The notes beneath the pieces are model-generated. The model was not told the origin of the DNA. It ran no database searches and worked only from the letters and a program-made list of their open reading frames with translations. DNA of 64,000 nucleotides from a bacterium UBP2_UBA5202 (GTDB taxonomy: Bacteria > Edwardsbacteria > AC1 > EtOH8), in the NCBI GenBank assembly GCA_002412795.1, contig DHVS01000029.1:77761-141760 (forward strand), in the 5' to 3' direction. Every line of letters starts with the position of its first letter. The stretch's first letter is position 1. Both the position numbers and the translations under genes were made by a program. This document shows positions 8,411 to 18,900 of this stretch, in pieces.

Positions 8411-10924
8411 ATGCACAACGCCAGAAACAGAATACTAACGTTGGCCGCAGTGATCTTACTGTCGTCCACCTATGCCTGGGCCATATCGGAAGGAGGCGCC
8501 ATATTTTTGATGATCCGGCCCGGCGCCCGTCCCAGCGGCATGGGTAGCGCCTTTTGCGCCATCGCCGACGATGCCACTGCTACTTATTATAATCCAGCGG
8601 GCCTGGCCTTTTTAAAGAGGAACGATCCTTTGCTGAATTACCAGGACATCAAAGACTGGAACCGATTCCTGAACAGTTTCAAGGATTCGCCGAGGGGGAA
8701 TGCTTTTACCTGGGCTGACTTTAACGATCCCGAAGGCATGATAATACAATTTTCCGGCTTGCCTTTGTTGTCACAGGCCGATATTGCCGACTGGAACAAA
8801 CTTCTGGTTGTACTGGCTGATACCACGGGCAGGGCGAATAAAAACATATTCCCGATGTTATCCGAAGATGCCCGAGCCATCATCTCCGGGCATCAAACAG
8901 ACGATATTTTGGACAATCAGGCTAAATCAACCTTGATCTATGCTCTGAATAAAGAGATAAACAATCAGGATACATATAAGAAGGCTGGCTGGAGCGATGC
9001 CGCTGTCCCGGAAGCAGCATCTCTCATCATGGTCAAATACCGGATGAACCCGGACAGCCTGGGTTTTACAGCTTCAAACATTTCAGATCCCCAGGGTTTG
9101 GCCCAGAAGATCAAAGGCCAGGCCGATCCGGTGTCCCGGTATATTTACGGCAAGTTATCCGGGAAAAATAAAATATTTTTGGCCCAAAAGTACCAGGATA
9201 AAAATTCCGACGGCCTTAAATCTGTTTTGGCCGCCGTTCTGAACAATGTCTGCCGCCAGACTGATTTTTACAATGAACAGCGGTTTAAAAATGTGAGCTT
9301 AAAGCCGGGGACCTCGGGTCTGGCCGGGAAAAAACTTAATGGAGGGGCGCTTTCCGCCTGGAACCAGGATCTGCTGCTACAGGCTTACCCTGGTTTGTTG
9401 AATATTCAAACCGCCGAGATTTCGCTGGAAGACCAGCGCCTACTTAACCGGAAGGCTTTGGAATATTTGTTTGCCGGCGCCATTAAGCCTTATGCCAACG
9501 AAGAAATCCAGGATACGTTGACAGCCTATCTAAGGGTAAAAACCGATGAGACCATTGGCCAGATATTTTTACAATATAACGGCGAAGGCCCCATGGCCGA
9601 AGCCGAACAAAGACTGTGGTTGGATGAGATCAACAACAATCTCCTGGCTGACACTCAATTGTTCCGCCAGCCGGCGCCGGTTGGACGCAACCCTGGACAG
9701 TATCTGCAAACCCTAATTCAACGCGGACCTACAAAACCCCCAGCCGTTTTAAACCGGACATTGCTGACCGGGTATTACCCGGAATGGTTTGAGGCCGCTA
9801 AAACGGAATCCAATCCGTTCCAGTACATCAAGAGTTTGATGGATCCGAGCGCTTTGGCCGAATTGGACAATCATTTTAGGGGACAGGGAGTATCCAGCGA
9901 GGGCCGGCAGTTATTGTTGGCCGACTTGAATCTGATCCTATCCCGTCCCGATTTTTACCAAAAGGAACAATGGACAAATTATCCGGTCCCGGCCGAAACA
10001 CAGGAACTGGTGCTGGATTATTTGGCGGAAGGCACCGGGAATTTAAGCCTGAACGATCTGCGCAAACTGAACCGGACTCTGCTGGAGGCTTTGTACCCGT
10101 CTGAGTTGGTTAAGATCGGGCGGGATAAAAGTTATGCCTCGCTGATGCATTCTCCCTGGCTCTCCGAGATCTGGTCCGATGTGGGCGACATGTATTATGA
10201 ATACATCTCTTATGTCCAGCCCTACAAGGACTGGGGCGTATTCGGCGGCAGCGTCATCTTCATCTCCGAGGGGACCAGCCGGCATACCGGAAGTTTAGGC
10301 GAAGATTACGGAGAATTCTCCAGCTACGAATTCTCCCCTATACTTTCATACGGCAATGAGATATTAAAAGACCTGGCCGGAGGGGTGAACCTGAAACTGA
10401 TCCATTCACACCTGGCCCCATTCGGGGCGGAAGGGAGCCAGGGCAAGGGCGTGGCCACCACCTGGGCTTTGGATTTCGGCCTGCTTTACCGGGGCCCGTT
10501 CAAGGGTCTGTCTTTCGGCGCCAATCTTCAGAACATAGGCCCCAAGCTGGTCTACATAGATGCCGAGGAGTCCGATCCGCTTTCCCGTAACATCCGGGCC
10601 GGCACCGCCTATAAGATACTGGACGGCCGCTGGGCCAAGCTGACCGCGGCTTACGACATCACTAAAATGCTGGTGGTCAACGACCTGCCCTGGAAAGAAG
10701 AGCTTAAGGAGGCTGTGCATCACGCCGGCATGGAATATCAGTATACGGGAGCGGCCACGCTGGGCCTGCGGGCCGGGTATGTTTACGACGAGGTCGGCAA
10801 GATCAAAGGCTCCACCTACGGTTTCGGGGTCGGCTACAAGAACATACAGTTTGATTTCGGGATGGAGCCCGGCGGCGAACTGCAGAAATACAATAAAAAA
10901 TTCTCACTTTCAGTAGAGTTGTAA
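8411..10924 (+). CDS. PorV/PorQ-like outer-membrane protein with ~500-residue repetitive insert
   Basis: PorV is an outer-membrane T9SS component that binds cargo and PorU. After a signal peptide, residues 25-65 show the family's N-terminal signature (FLMIRPGARPSGMGSAFCAI, ATATYYNPAGLAFL). The usual next element (HSPWLSEIWSDVGDMYYEY, then barrel strands FGGSVIFIS and later) appears only near residue 580. The roughly 500 intervening residues hold at least four imperfect repeats near residues 185, 284, 416 and 514, each with an LxxxLNxxI-type helix, a D-x-[YF] motif and a short aromatic/Pro segment. In the last three, an LL-x(2,4)-YP helix follows. The total of 837 residues is about twice normal. 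AGGAGA precedes the ATG, and it is followed by the M6 gene after one base. Confidence 0.8.
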   Translation: MHNARNRILTLAAVILLSSTYAWAISEGGAIFLMIRPGARPSGMGSAFCAIADDATATYYNPAGLAFLKRNDPLLNYQDIKDWNRFLNSFKDSPRGNAFTWADFNDPEGMIIQFSGLPLLSQADIADWNKLLVVLADTTGRANKNIFPMLSEDARAIISGHQTDDILDNQAKSTLIYALNKEINNQDTYKKAGWSDAAVPEAASLIMVKYRMNPDSLGFTASNISDPQGLAQKIKGQADPVSRYIYGKLSGKNKIFLAQKYQDKNSDGLKSVLAAVLNNVCRQTDFYNEQRFKNVSLKPGTSGLAGKKLNGGALSAWNQDLLLQAYPGLLNIQTAEISLEDQRLLNRKALEYLFAGAIKPYANEEIQDTLTAYLRVKTDETIGQIFLQYNGEGPMAEAEQRLWLDEINNNLLADTQLFRQPAPVGRNPGQYLQTLIQRGPTKPPAVLNRTLLTGYYPEWFEAAKTESNPFQYIKSLMDPSALAELDNHFRGQGVSSEGRQLLLADLNLILSRPDFYQKEQWTNYPVPAETQELVLDYLAEGTGNLSLNDLRKLNRTLLEALYPSELVKIGRDKSYASLMHSPWLSEIWSDVGDMYYEYISYVQPYKDWGVFGGSVIFISEGTSRHTGSLGEDYGEFSSYEFSPILSYGNEILKDLAGGVNLKLIHSHLAPFGAEGSQGKGVATTWALDFGLLYRGPFKGLSFGANLQNIGPKLVYIDAEESDPLSRNIRAGTAYKILDGRWAKLTAAYDITKMLVVNDLPWKEELKEAVHHAGMEYQYTGAATLGLRAGYVYDEVGKIKGSTYGFGVGYKNIQFDFGMEPGGELQKYNKKFSLSVEL

Positions 10925-10925
10925 T

Positions 10926-13900
10926 ATGACGGTTGCATTTTTTAAACGCCGCAGGCTGGGATTGTCATGCCTGCTGTTCCTCGCAGCATTAACTGCGGCC
11001 GGCGCCGGAGACCTGCAGGAACTAAAACAGCAGTGGAAGACCTCGCGCCCTATATTGGAAAAGATCAAGCAGCAGCCCCGCCAGTACAAGGATGCCGTAT
11101 CCAAAATGAACCTGCTGGGCCGGGTCCGGGAAGTTGCCAAAAGCAAGGGCAGGAGCAAGGCTGTGAACAGGGATACCATCTACGTTCTGGCCATCAAGGC
11201 CCAGTTCCAGCTGGATGATGATCCCAATACCGCCGGTAACGGGCATTTTGACTATGCCGGCAACGGCCAGCCGATGTATATAGACGGCAACTATCTTAAC
11301 GGGCATAACCTGGATTACGAACCGCCCCACGACAGCCTGTATATCCACAATCAGATGCTGGCACTGCGCAACTACTACCTGGCTGTTTCTGACAGCCAAT
11401 TGCACATTGAGTTTGAACAATGGCCCAAAGGCAGCCAGGCCGCTTACACTTTGCCCCATCAGATGTCATTTTACAGCGATTTTTACAATGGGGGAGCTAA
11501 CTGGGGGGCAGGGTTGTATGTGCTGCTGCGTGATGCATTAGAGGCAGCAAGTACGGATGTTGACAGTTTTAGCACCGGCAGCGGAGCCACCAAAGTCCCC
11601 AAGGCGGTGATGATCTTTCATGCCGGGTCGTGCTGGCAGACCGATCCCTACGGGGCAGACATACCCTCGGTGTTCCTGCAGATGGACGAATCCAGCCCCA
11701 TCATTGTCAAGGCCGGGGCCGACACCATCTATGAGGGGATAATAGTCGCCGAAACCCAAAGCCAGGACGGGATGGTGCTGGGTTCCCAGGGCGAGATCGC
11801 CCACGAGTTCGGCCACCAGTTGGGCCTGCCGGATCTTTACGATTATTCCATGAACTCGGTGGGATTGGGCGAGTGGGAATTGATGTCCTGGGGATCGTGG
11901 AACATGAACGCCTATGTGCCTCCCCATCTTTCGGCCTGGTGCAAAGTGTTTTTGGGCTGGTCGCAGCCTATAACCCTGAAACCGGGAGAAGATCTGACCG
12001 TGGCTTTTAAGTGGGTGGCCAAGGATCCTAATGCCATCGTCAAAATACCCATCAATTCCCACGAATACTATCTGATCGAAAACCGCCGGGCCTGGGTGGA
12101 CCCCAACAGCGTCATCTCCGATTCCGCTTCGGCCGATTCCAACGGGGCCAGGGTCTGGCGAAACGGGGTTTTGGTCAAAGTAAACGACTACGATATGTCC
12201 CTGCCGTTCGAGTTGGATACCGGAGGGCTCCTGGTCTATCACGTGGATGAAAACCTGATAGCCCAAAGATGGCATGACAACAGCCTGGAGACCGGGGACA
12301 TAAAAGCCATTTATCTGCTGGAGGCCGACCACGTCCAGGATCTGCAGCGCTGGGGAGGCTCGCCCTATTCCACCTTTGCCAGTCCCTATGATGCTTACTT
12401 TGCCGGCAATAATGACAGGTTAGATGACGGAAGCGATCCTCCCACCACGGCCAATGACGGTTCGTATACCCATATTTCCATTTCCGGCATTACCGCGCCG
12501 TCCGAGAACATGAGCGCCCGGGTGAAGGTAGGGTGGAGCCTGCCCGGATTTCCCTATGACCTGGGGCAGACGGTAGACTGGAACAGCGCCAATTATGCGG
12601 CTTTGGGAGACACCACGGTGCTGATAATTCCAGGCAATGACGGCCGGGTATATGCACTGATGAATAATGGACGGGGCCTTTTCAACAAAGATACCACGCT
12701 GGTTTTACCGGGCAGCGATACGGTTAAAATCCGAGCCGAGTTTGCCAGAGTTTGGGGCAACATTTATTCTTCCCCGGCGGTGGGAGATGTTGACTTGGAT
12801 GGCCGGCCCGAAGTGTTTGTGGCCTCGGCTGATTTATTAACCCAGGGCTCTGTTTGGGGTTTTACCTTTAATTCTCATAGTATAACGGAAGTATCAGAGG
12901 GCGGCAATTCATATCCTTTGAACAGAGCTATTCAAATGGACAGCTTTCCAGTTTTTACCCAGGGCCCGATATTTTCCTCGCCCACTTTGGCCGACATCGA
13001 CGGCGATGATACTTTGGAGATCATAGTAGCCTGCGATGATAAAAAACTTTACGCCTGGCGGTATAATGGAAGCCTGCTTGCAGGTTATCCAAAAGCCATG
13101 GCAATGGAGACCAGAGCCACACCATCGGCAGCCGAGCTATATGCTGATTCCCCGGGTTCGGAGATAGTAATCCTTTCCGGCGACAGCCGGGTTTTCGCTT
13201 TGGCCGACAGCGGCAAGGACATTCCCGGCTTCCCGGCTTTGATGCCCTGGGTTGATTGGGTGTCCGCTTCCACCGCCATTGGCGACATCAACCGGGACGG
13301 CAGCCCCGAGATAGTGGCCTGTCTCAAGAATCAAATAATCGTACTTGACAAACTGGGGAGGACCGTTTCCGGCTGGCCGGTGCAGCACGACCAGACCGCC
13401 ATTGCTTCCCCGGCCCTGGGTGATATTGACGGGGATGGTTACCTGGAAATAGTTTCAGCCATAGGCACCAAACTGTACGCCTATAATTATAACGGTACGC
13501 TGGTCTCAGGTTTCCCAAAAGTTATATCCGAATCGCTGGCTGTTCAATCCTCACCGGTACTGGCCGATGTGGACAACGACGGCCTGCCGGAGATAGTCAT
13601 CGGCTCTCCCGACGGCAGGGTCTATGCCTTCAACGGCAATGGCACTGATGCCGCGGGATTTCCCCTGACAGTCGGCGGCAAAATACTTTCCACGCCCCTG
13701 TTGGCCGACCTGGACGGGGACAGCTCAGACATAGAACTGGCGGTAGGCTGCGACGACGGCAATCTGTATGTCTGGAGCATCGGGTCGCCGGTAACTGCAT
13801 CACGCCTGCAATGGCCGATGTTCTGCGTCAACCAGGCCCATACCGGATTTTTGAATTGGGATCCCGCCCTGCATCCTTTGGCTGCCAAATCCGGGGAACT

Positions 13901-14174
13901 GATAAAAAACGCCTATGTTTACCCCAACCCGGCCCGTGGCGACAAGGCAAAAATAAGGTTTTCCCTGGAGAGTGATGCTAAAATCGATGTCAAGATATTC
14001 AACCTGGCCGGCGAGCTGGTCCGACAGTTCAATCAGCCGGGGCAGGCCATGACCGAAAACGAGGTTGTCTGGAGCCTGGAGCAAATGGCATCCGGCGTTT
14101 ACATCATCCGTGTGGAGGCTAATGACGGAACATATGCCAAAGTAAAAACCTGCAAAGCGGCGGTGATAAAATGA
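10926..14174 (+). CDS. Secreted M6-family metalloprotease with FG-GAP repeats and sorting domain
   Basis: A 1082-residue surface or secreted protease related to immune inhibitor A. After the signal peptide, the M6 domain has the zinc-binding motif HEFGHQLGLPDLYD near residue 290 (HExxH plus downstream Asp). From about residue 610, six FG-GAP/VCBS-like repeats follow, each with a calcium-loop pattern such as DVDLDGRPEV, DIDGDDTLEI, DINRDGSPEI and DIDGDGYLEI; these build a beta-propeller. The last 85 residues (YVYPNPARGD to KAAVIK) form a T9SS type A sorting domain. It starts one base after the PorV-like stop and ends overlapping the next ATG by four bases. Probably a substrate of the PorU/PorV apparatus encoded beside it. 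Confidence 0.88.
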   Translation: MTVAFFKRRRLGLSCLLFLAALTAAGAGDLQELKQQWKTSRPILEKIKQQPRQYKDAVSKMNLLGRVREVAKSKGRSKAVNRDTIYVLAIKAQFQLDDDPNTAGNGHFDYAGNGQPMYIDGNYLNGHNLDYEPPHDSLYIHNQMLALRNYYLAVSDSQLHIEFEQWPKGSQAAYTLPHQMSFYSDFYNGGANWGAGLYVLLRDALEAASTDVDSFSTGSGATKVPKAVMIFHAGSCWQTDPYGADIPSVFLQMDESSPIIVKAGADTIYEGIIVAETQSQDGMVLGSQGEIAHEFGHQLGLPDLYDYSMNSVGLGEWELMSWGSWNMNAYVPPHLSAWCKVFLGWSQPITLKPGEDLTVAFKWVAKDPNAIVKIPINSHEYYLIENRRAWVDPNSVISDSASADSNGARVWRNGVLVKVNDYDMSLPFELDTGGLLVYHVDENLIAQRWHDNSLETGDIKAIYLLEADHVQDLQRWGGSPYSTFASPYDAYFAGNNDRLDDGSDPPTTANDGSYTHISISGITAPSENMSARVKVGWSLPGFPYDLGQTVDWNSANYAALGDTTVLIIPGNDGRVYALMNNGRGLFNKDTTLVLPGSDTVKIRAEFARVWGNIYSSPAVGDVDLDGRPEVFVASADLLTQGSVWGFTFNSHSITEVSEGGNSYPLNRAIQMDSFPVFTQGPIFSSPTLADIDGDDTLEIIVACDDKKLYAWRYNGSLLAGYPKAMAMETRATPSAAELYADSPGSEIVILSGDSRVFALADSGKDIPGFPALMPWVDWVSASTAIGDINRDGSPEIVACLKNQIIVLDKLGRTVSGWPVQHDQTAIASPALGDIDGDGYLEIVSAIGTKLYAYNYNGTLVSGFPKVISESLAVQSSPVLADVDNDGLPEIVIGSPDGRVYAFNGNGTDAAGFPLTVGGKILSTPLLADLDGDSSDIELAVGCDDGNLYVWSIGSPVTASRLQWPMFCVNQAHTGFLNWDPALHPLAAKSGELIKNAYVYPNPARGDKAKIRFSLESDAKIDVKIFNLAGELVRQFNQPGQAMTENEVVWSLEQMASGVYIIRVEANDGTYAKVKTCKAAVIK

Positions 14175-14971
14175 AAAAATCATTAATCTTAACCGGCCTG
14201 ATCACACTTTGTTTTTTCCAGGTCTATGGCCAGACAGACCAACCTTCAGACACTTCCAATTCAAGGCCTGCCGCCATCATCAAAACCACTCCTGACACGG
14301 CGGTATCCATGAAGCCGGCTGAACCTGGTAAAACTATTGTCTCAAAGAAATACCGGAAATCAGCCCGCAAGGCATTTTTCCTTTCTTTGCTGGTCCCCGG
14401 TTCCGGCGAGTACTATGCAGGTCAAAAGGGCTACACCAAAGGTTTTGTGGCCGCTGAAGCCGTGATCTGGTCGGCCGCCCTGTACAATAAATATCAGGGC
14501 GACATGCGGCGGCGCGACTATATCAGTTATTCGGCCCAGCAGGCAGGCTCCAATTCCGGCCGGACCGATGACTTTTATTACCAGAACGTTTATGAATGGC
14601 CTAACAGTTACTGGTACAATGAGGACCAGTGGCGGCAGGCCAGGGAGCTGTACCCCTACGATCCGGCCGCCCAGCAGGCCTATGTGGCCGATAAGCTATA
14701 TTCCGAGGAGGACTCCTGGGCCTGGCAAAACTACGACCAATGGTTTTATTACCGGGGCATAAGGGTCAAAAGCCGTAACTACCTTCACCGGATCAGCTAT
14801 TCGGTCGGAGCTTCCGTGTTTAACCACATGTTATCTGCGGTCAACGCTGCCAGGCTGGCCAAAAGGTTCAACAAACAGAGTTCCAAATTGACTCAGGGGC
14901 CGGATTGGCGGATGGAGTGCTATTCCCACCAGCCGGAAACCATTACCTTGACATTTTCACGCAGTTTTTAG
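14171..14971 (+). CDS. DUF5683-like envelope protein
   Basis: A 266-residue protein with a signal peptide (LILTGLITLCFFQVYGQ), a low-complexity Thr/Pro segment, and then a region resembling DUF5683: a hydrophobic FFLSLLVPGSGEYYAGQKG followed by a second hydrophobic helix (GFVAAEAVIWSAALYNKY). The rest is Tyr/Trp-rich and ends in Phe (TLTFSRSF), like many outer-membrane-associated proteins. The function of the domain is unknown. ATGA overlap with the M6 gene suggests coupled translation. A terminator-like hairpin follows at 14999-15039, so expression may drop after this gene. Confidence 0.6.
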   Translation: MKKSLILTGLITLCFFQVYGQTDQPSDTSNSRPAAIIKTTPDTAVSMKPAEPGKTIVSKKYRKSARKAFFLSLLVPGSGEYYAGQKGYTKGFVAAEAVIWSAALYNKYQGDMRRRDYISYSAQQAGSNSGRTDDFYYQNVYEWPNSYWYNEDQWRQARELYPYDPAAQQAYVADKLYSEEDSWAWQNYDQWFYYRGIRVKSRNYLHRISYSVGASVFNHMLSAVNAARLAKRFNKQSSKLTQGPDWRMECYSHQPETITLTFSRSF

Positions 14972-14998
14972 GAAAGGCATCTTTATAAAAACCAGAGC

Positions 14999-15039
14999 AT
15001 CCTCCGTAAGCTGAGAATAGATCAGGCCGGAGGATTTTC
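14999..15039 (+). terminator. Possible internal terminator
   Basis: ATCCTCCG (14999-15006) pairs with CGGAGGAT (15028-15035). An inner CTGA/TCAG stem lies in the loop and TTTTC follows. A TATAAT occurs at 15042-15047, but no good -35 is seen, so a promoter for the next gene is only possible. Confidence 0.5.
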
Positions 15040-15063
15040 TGTATAATGTAAAGGGTAAAATAT

Positions 15064-15927
15064 ATGAGACGATTGTTCTGTATCCTGGCTTGTTCGCTGG
15101 TAGTTCTTTCCTGTACGGCCATAGTGGAACAAAGGAGGCCGGAACCAGGCGGCAGCAAGATCAAAACCATGCAAGCCTTCAAAGTTGTCCAGCTAAACAG
15201 CAATGATGACCGACCTTCCATGTGTTCCAGTCTCCGGGGTGATATATATATATCCGATGCCGGCGGCTGGCGCATCGTCAGCTACAAAAGTGACGGCAGT
15301 CTGAACCATGAATCTGCCCTGCCCTCGGCCCGGAGCTTTTTGATTAACGGCCAGGCCAACGGGATTTATCTGGTGGATGACCTGAATAAACATATCCAGT
15401 ATTATGACAGCTGGGGCCAAAAGCAAAATATCATCTCTTATGGGGGAAGTTCTTTTGTCTCCGGAGCAATCCTTAAGGACGGCAGTCTTTATTTGCTGGA
15501 TAATCTGGCCAACACGGTGGTGGTATTGGACAACCAGGGGCAGGAGGTCAGGAGGTTCCGGCTGATGTCCGGCAATTCGGGTTTCCAGTGGCCCACCTCC
15601 CTGGCGGTGGACGGAACGGGCACCGTGATGGCCGTGGCCGATGCCCGGGCCGGCAAGATCACGATCTTTAACATCTACGGCAGTTATCTGGGGAAAATTG
15701 ATGCCGCTCCTTCTGTTTCACCATCCGCAGTCTGTTTTGAGCCGGGAACATCAGTTCTCTGGGTCTGTGAAAAGGACAAGGACCGACTCAGTTCTTTTGA
15801 GATCAAGCCCTCCGGGATCATCACCGGGGCTGGTTGCGCCATTGCCGCGCCCTTGTCCGTGACCTGCAGTTCTTTTGGCGGTCTTTTTGTGGTCTCGGGT
15901 CAATTTTTGTTCAATGTCGGCGAATAA
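15064..15927 (+). CDS. NHL-type six-bladed beta-propeller lipoprotein
   Basis: A 287-residue lipoprotein: the N-terminus (FCILACSLVVLSCTA) carries a lipobox with Cys at residue 19. About six propeller blades follow, each beginning with a GxIYxxD-type strand: GDIYISDAGGWRIV, NGIYLVDDLNKHI, GSLYLLDNLANTV, GTVMAVADARAGKI, SVLWVCEKDKDRL and GGLFVVSG. NHL-like propellers usually bind protein or glycan partners and have no catalytic residues. Its stop shares a base with the next start (TAATG), so it is translated together with the large barrel protein and may act with it at the outer membrane. Specific function unknown. Confidence 0.7.
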   Translation: MRRLFCILACSLVVLSCTAIVEQRRPEPGGSKIKTMQAFKVVQLNSNDDRPSMCSSLRGDIYISDAGGWRIVSYKSDGSLNHESALPSARSFLINGQANGIYLVDDLNKHIQYYDSWGQKQNIISYGGSSFVSGAILKDGSLYLLDNLANTVVVLDNQGQEVRRFRLMSGNSGFQWPTSLAVDGTGTVMAVADARAGKITIFNIYGSYLGKIDAAPSVSPSAVCFEPGTSVLWVCEKDKDRLSSFEIKPSGIITGAGCAIAAPLSVTCSSFGGLFVVSGQFLFNVGE

Positions 15928-18900
15928 TGAGAACATCCGTAATAAAACTATTGTTGATGATCCTCCTGGTTCCTCTCTGGGCTTCTTTCTTAACCGGTCA
16001 GGGAACAGCAGGGAGGATCAAGGTTGTCATTCCGGGAGGGTTTGCCGGAAATTTATATCAATTGCCGCACCGGCACATAATCAAAGATAGCGACTCCGTC
16101 ATTTTTAACGGAAGCTTTCTAGTCAGCAATCGGGATTATGCCCTGGATTGCCGCACCGGTGAAATATATTTTCCAGCAGGGCTTAAAATATCCGACACGG
16201 TGACGGCCTATTACCGGACATTGCCTTTCAGCCTGCCCGCAAAAATCATCTATCTCCCTTTGTCGTCATCAGCCGCCAATACGCCTGATACGTTGGATGT
16301 CACGGACGGTTTTGACCCGTCATCCGCCCAGACCTACAACAGCTGGCTTAATGAAAAAAACGGGCAGGTCCGTTTCGGCGGGAGCAAGTCCCTGGGGATC
16401 TCGGCCGGATCGGGACGGGATTTTTCGCTGGAGCAGGCCCTGCAGGTAAGCATAGACGGACAACTGAGCCCTTCCCTTAAGGTCAACGCTTTTCTTTCCG
16501 ACCAGAACATGCCGCTGTCGTCATCGGGCAGCACCGAAGACCTTAGCCAGATCGAAAAAGTTTATATCAAAGCCCAGGGTAACAACTGGGAGGCGGTTTT
16601 GGGAGACTATGAGCTGGATCACCGGGGCACTTCGTACTTTCAGATGAACCGGCAGATGCAGGGTGTAAATGCCGGGATTGAAAGCAAACAGAACAGCCTG
16701 GCCCTGGCCGCCGCCGTTACCAAAGGACAAAAGGCCAGGTCCGATTTCACCGGGCAGAACGGGAAGCAGGGGCCATACCAGCTGGCAGCAGTTCCCGGCG
16801 GATCAGGATTAAAAATACTGGCCAATACTGAAAAAATATGGCTAAACGGTCAGCTCTTAAAAAAAGGCGATAATCAGGATTATCGGATGGATTATGATAC
16901 CGGACTGTTGACCTTTAATCCTCAATGGCAGATCACTTCCGATTCCAGGATCATGGCCGAGTTTGAATACTCCGGTCAAAACTACCAAAGGCCCTTTTAT
17001 TCTGCCGCAGTTGCGGCGGGGTTGAAAAGAAATCTCAGCATCAAAGGCGGTTACCGCCAGGAAGGCGATGATTACAGCCGCCCTTTGTCCGGAGAACTAA
17101 GCCAGCAGGACAAGAACGTTCTGGACCTGGCCGGAGACGACACCTCCAGGTACTGGGCCGACGGCGGCACCTTGGTTGAGGCCGGCCAGGGGAACTATCT
17201 GTTCCGCGATTCGTTCTATGTTTATGCCGGGCCCGATTCCGGGAATTACCTGGTTTCTTTCACCAAAGTAGGCAGCGGACGGGGCGATTACCGCGACAGC
17301 CTGGGCATCATGGTATACGCCGGAAAGAATTTGGGGGACTATCTGGCCGTCAAGAAACTGGCGGCTCCGTTTCAAACAAAGCTTTACACCATGGGGGCCT
17401 ATCTGACCTGGCCGGGAGGCCAGGCTGACCTTGAGGGAGCGGGAAGCGATCTGGACCGGAACCTGCTTTCGGGCCGGGACGATGGTAATAACCGGGGTTA
17501 CTCCGGTACTGCCAATTTTTACTGGAAAAGGGATACGATGTGGGGCGGCGGTTTTGAGGTCAAAGGCCGGTCGCTGGCGGTGGACCCAAATTTTGAAAAA
17601 AGCGTTGTGCCGGTAGATCCCGATTTCAGCAACCGCTGGGAACTTTACAACTGGAATGGAACAAAGGCTCTCAGCCTAGGTATGATCCGGAGAACCACTG
17701 AATATGGGATAAAGCTGGGCCCGGAGAGGTTGAAAGCCGAAGCCGGATGGGGACGCCTGGAGATGGAGCAATCCGTCTGGGCTCGCAGTTACAAAGGGGG
17801 CCTGCAATTCCAACCCATTCCCGGGTACCTGCTAAGGTACGGATTTAACAGGAATTTACTGGGGCAAGCCTGGCCGGAGACCACTTCCCTGGGACAACGT
17901 GAAGTGCACCAGGCCGGGGCCGGAATCTCATGTCTGCGGTGGAGCTATCAGGCCGATTTCTCCTCCGGCACCGATCAGGTGGAACGCGGTACGGCAGACA
18001 GCTACGGGAAAAAATATTATCTGGCTGGTTTGGGGATGGGAAGGAAGGCCGGCATCACCGAGGGACGTTTGGCGCTTTCCCGGAGGGAGGATCTTTTAAG
18101 AGATTCTTTGGATCAGACCTTTAAGCCCAGGTCATATTCCACCGACCTGACCACCAAGCTAGGGCTGCTTCCGGGCCGGTCTTTCTCCGGCGACCTGGAG
18201 CACCGGTACCGGCGTCTGGTCTACCGGCCGGGTGTGACGGGACAAAACCTTAACACCCATCTGGCTGTGCTTAGGGCAAATTATCAGGGTATGGCCCAGG
18301 CGCTTAAGACAGGTTTGGATTACTCCATCAGCAGCGCCGAAACCCGTTTGAAGAGCGAAGCCTATTACCGGGTTCCGGATCGGGCAGGAGATTACAGTTA
18401 TGATCCGGCAACCCAATCATATTATCCGGATACGGCCGGAAACTACCTGAAAAAGATAGAAGAGGCGGCCTCCGGCATTATCGCTTCTGAATTGTCGGCC
18501 AAAAGTTATATCAGTTATTCCCCGGGGCTTTCGTTCACCGGACAATGGTATCAAAAAGTAAGGTTGGACATGAACGGGACGGTTGGACTTAAAACCGGAC
18601 GCAAATTGTCCGGAGCCATGATGGTCTTTGCCCCCGATGCTCTTTGGGACAGGACTGCCAATATTTCGGCCAACCTGGATCTGGCCGGGGACCTTTGGTG
18701 TTACCCGGCCGGCAGTTATTTTCTCAAGTTTCATTATCGCACCAGGCGGAATGACGATAATCAGTATCTTAACCGCAGGGTCACAACCGATATCAGGGAA
18801 GGGAGGGCCGAAATCACTTCCCAGGCCGGTTCTGATACCAGAGTATTGTTATTCGGAGAACAGAATTACAGCGGCACTTCGTCGCTGGAATCGGGGCTGG

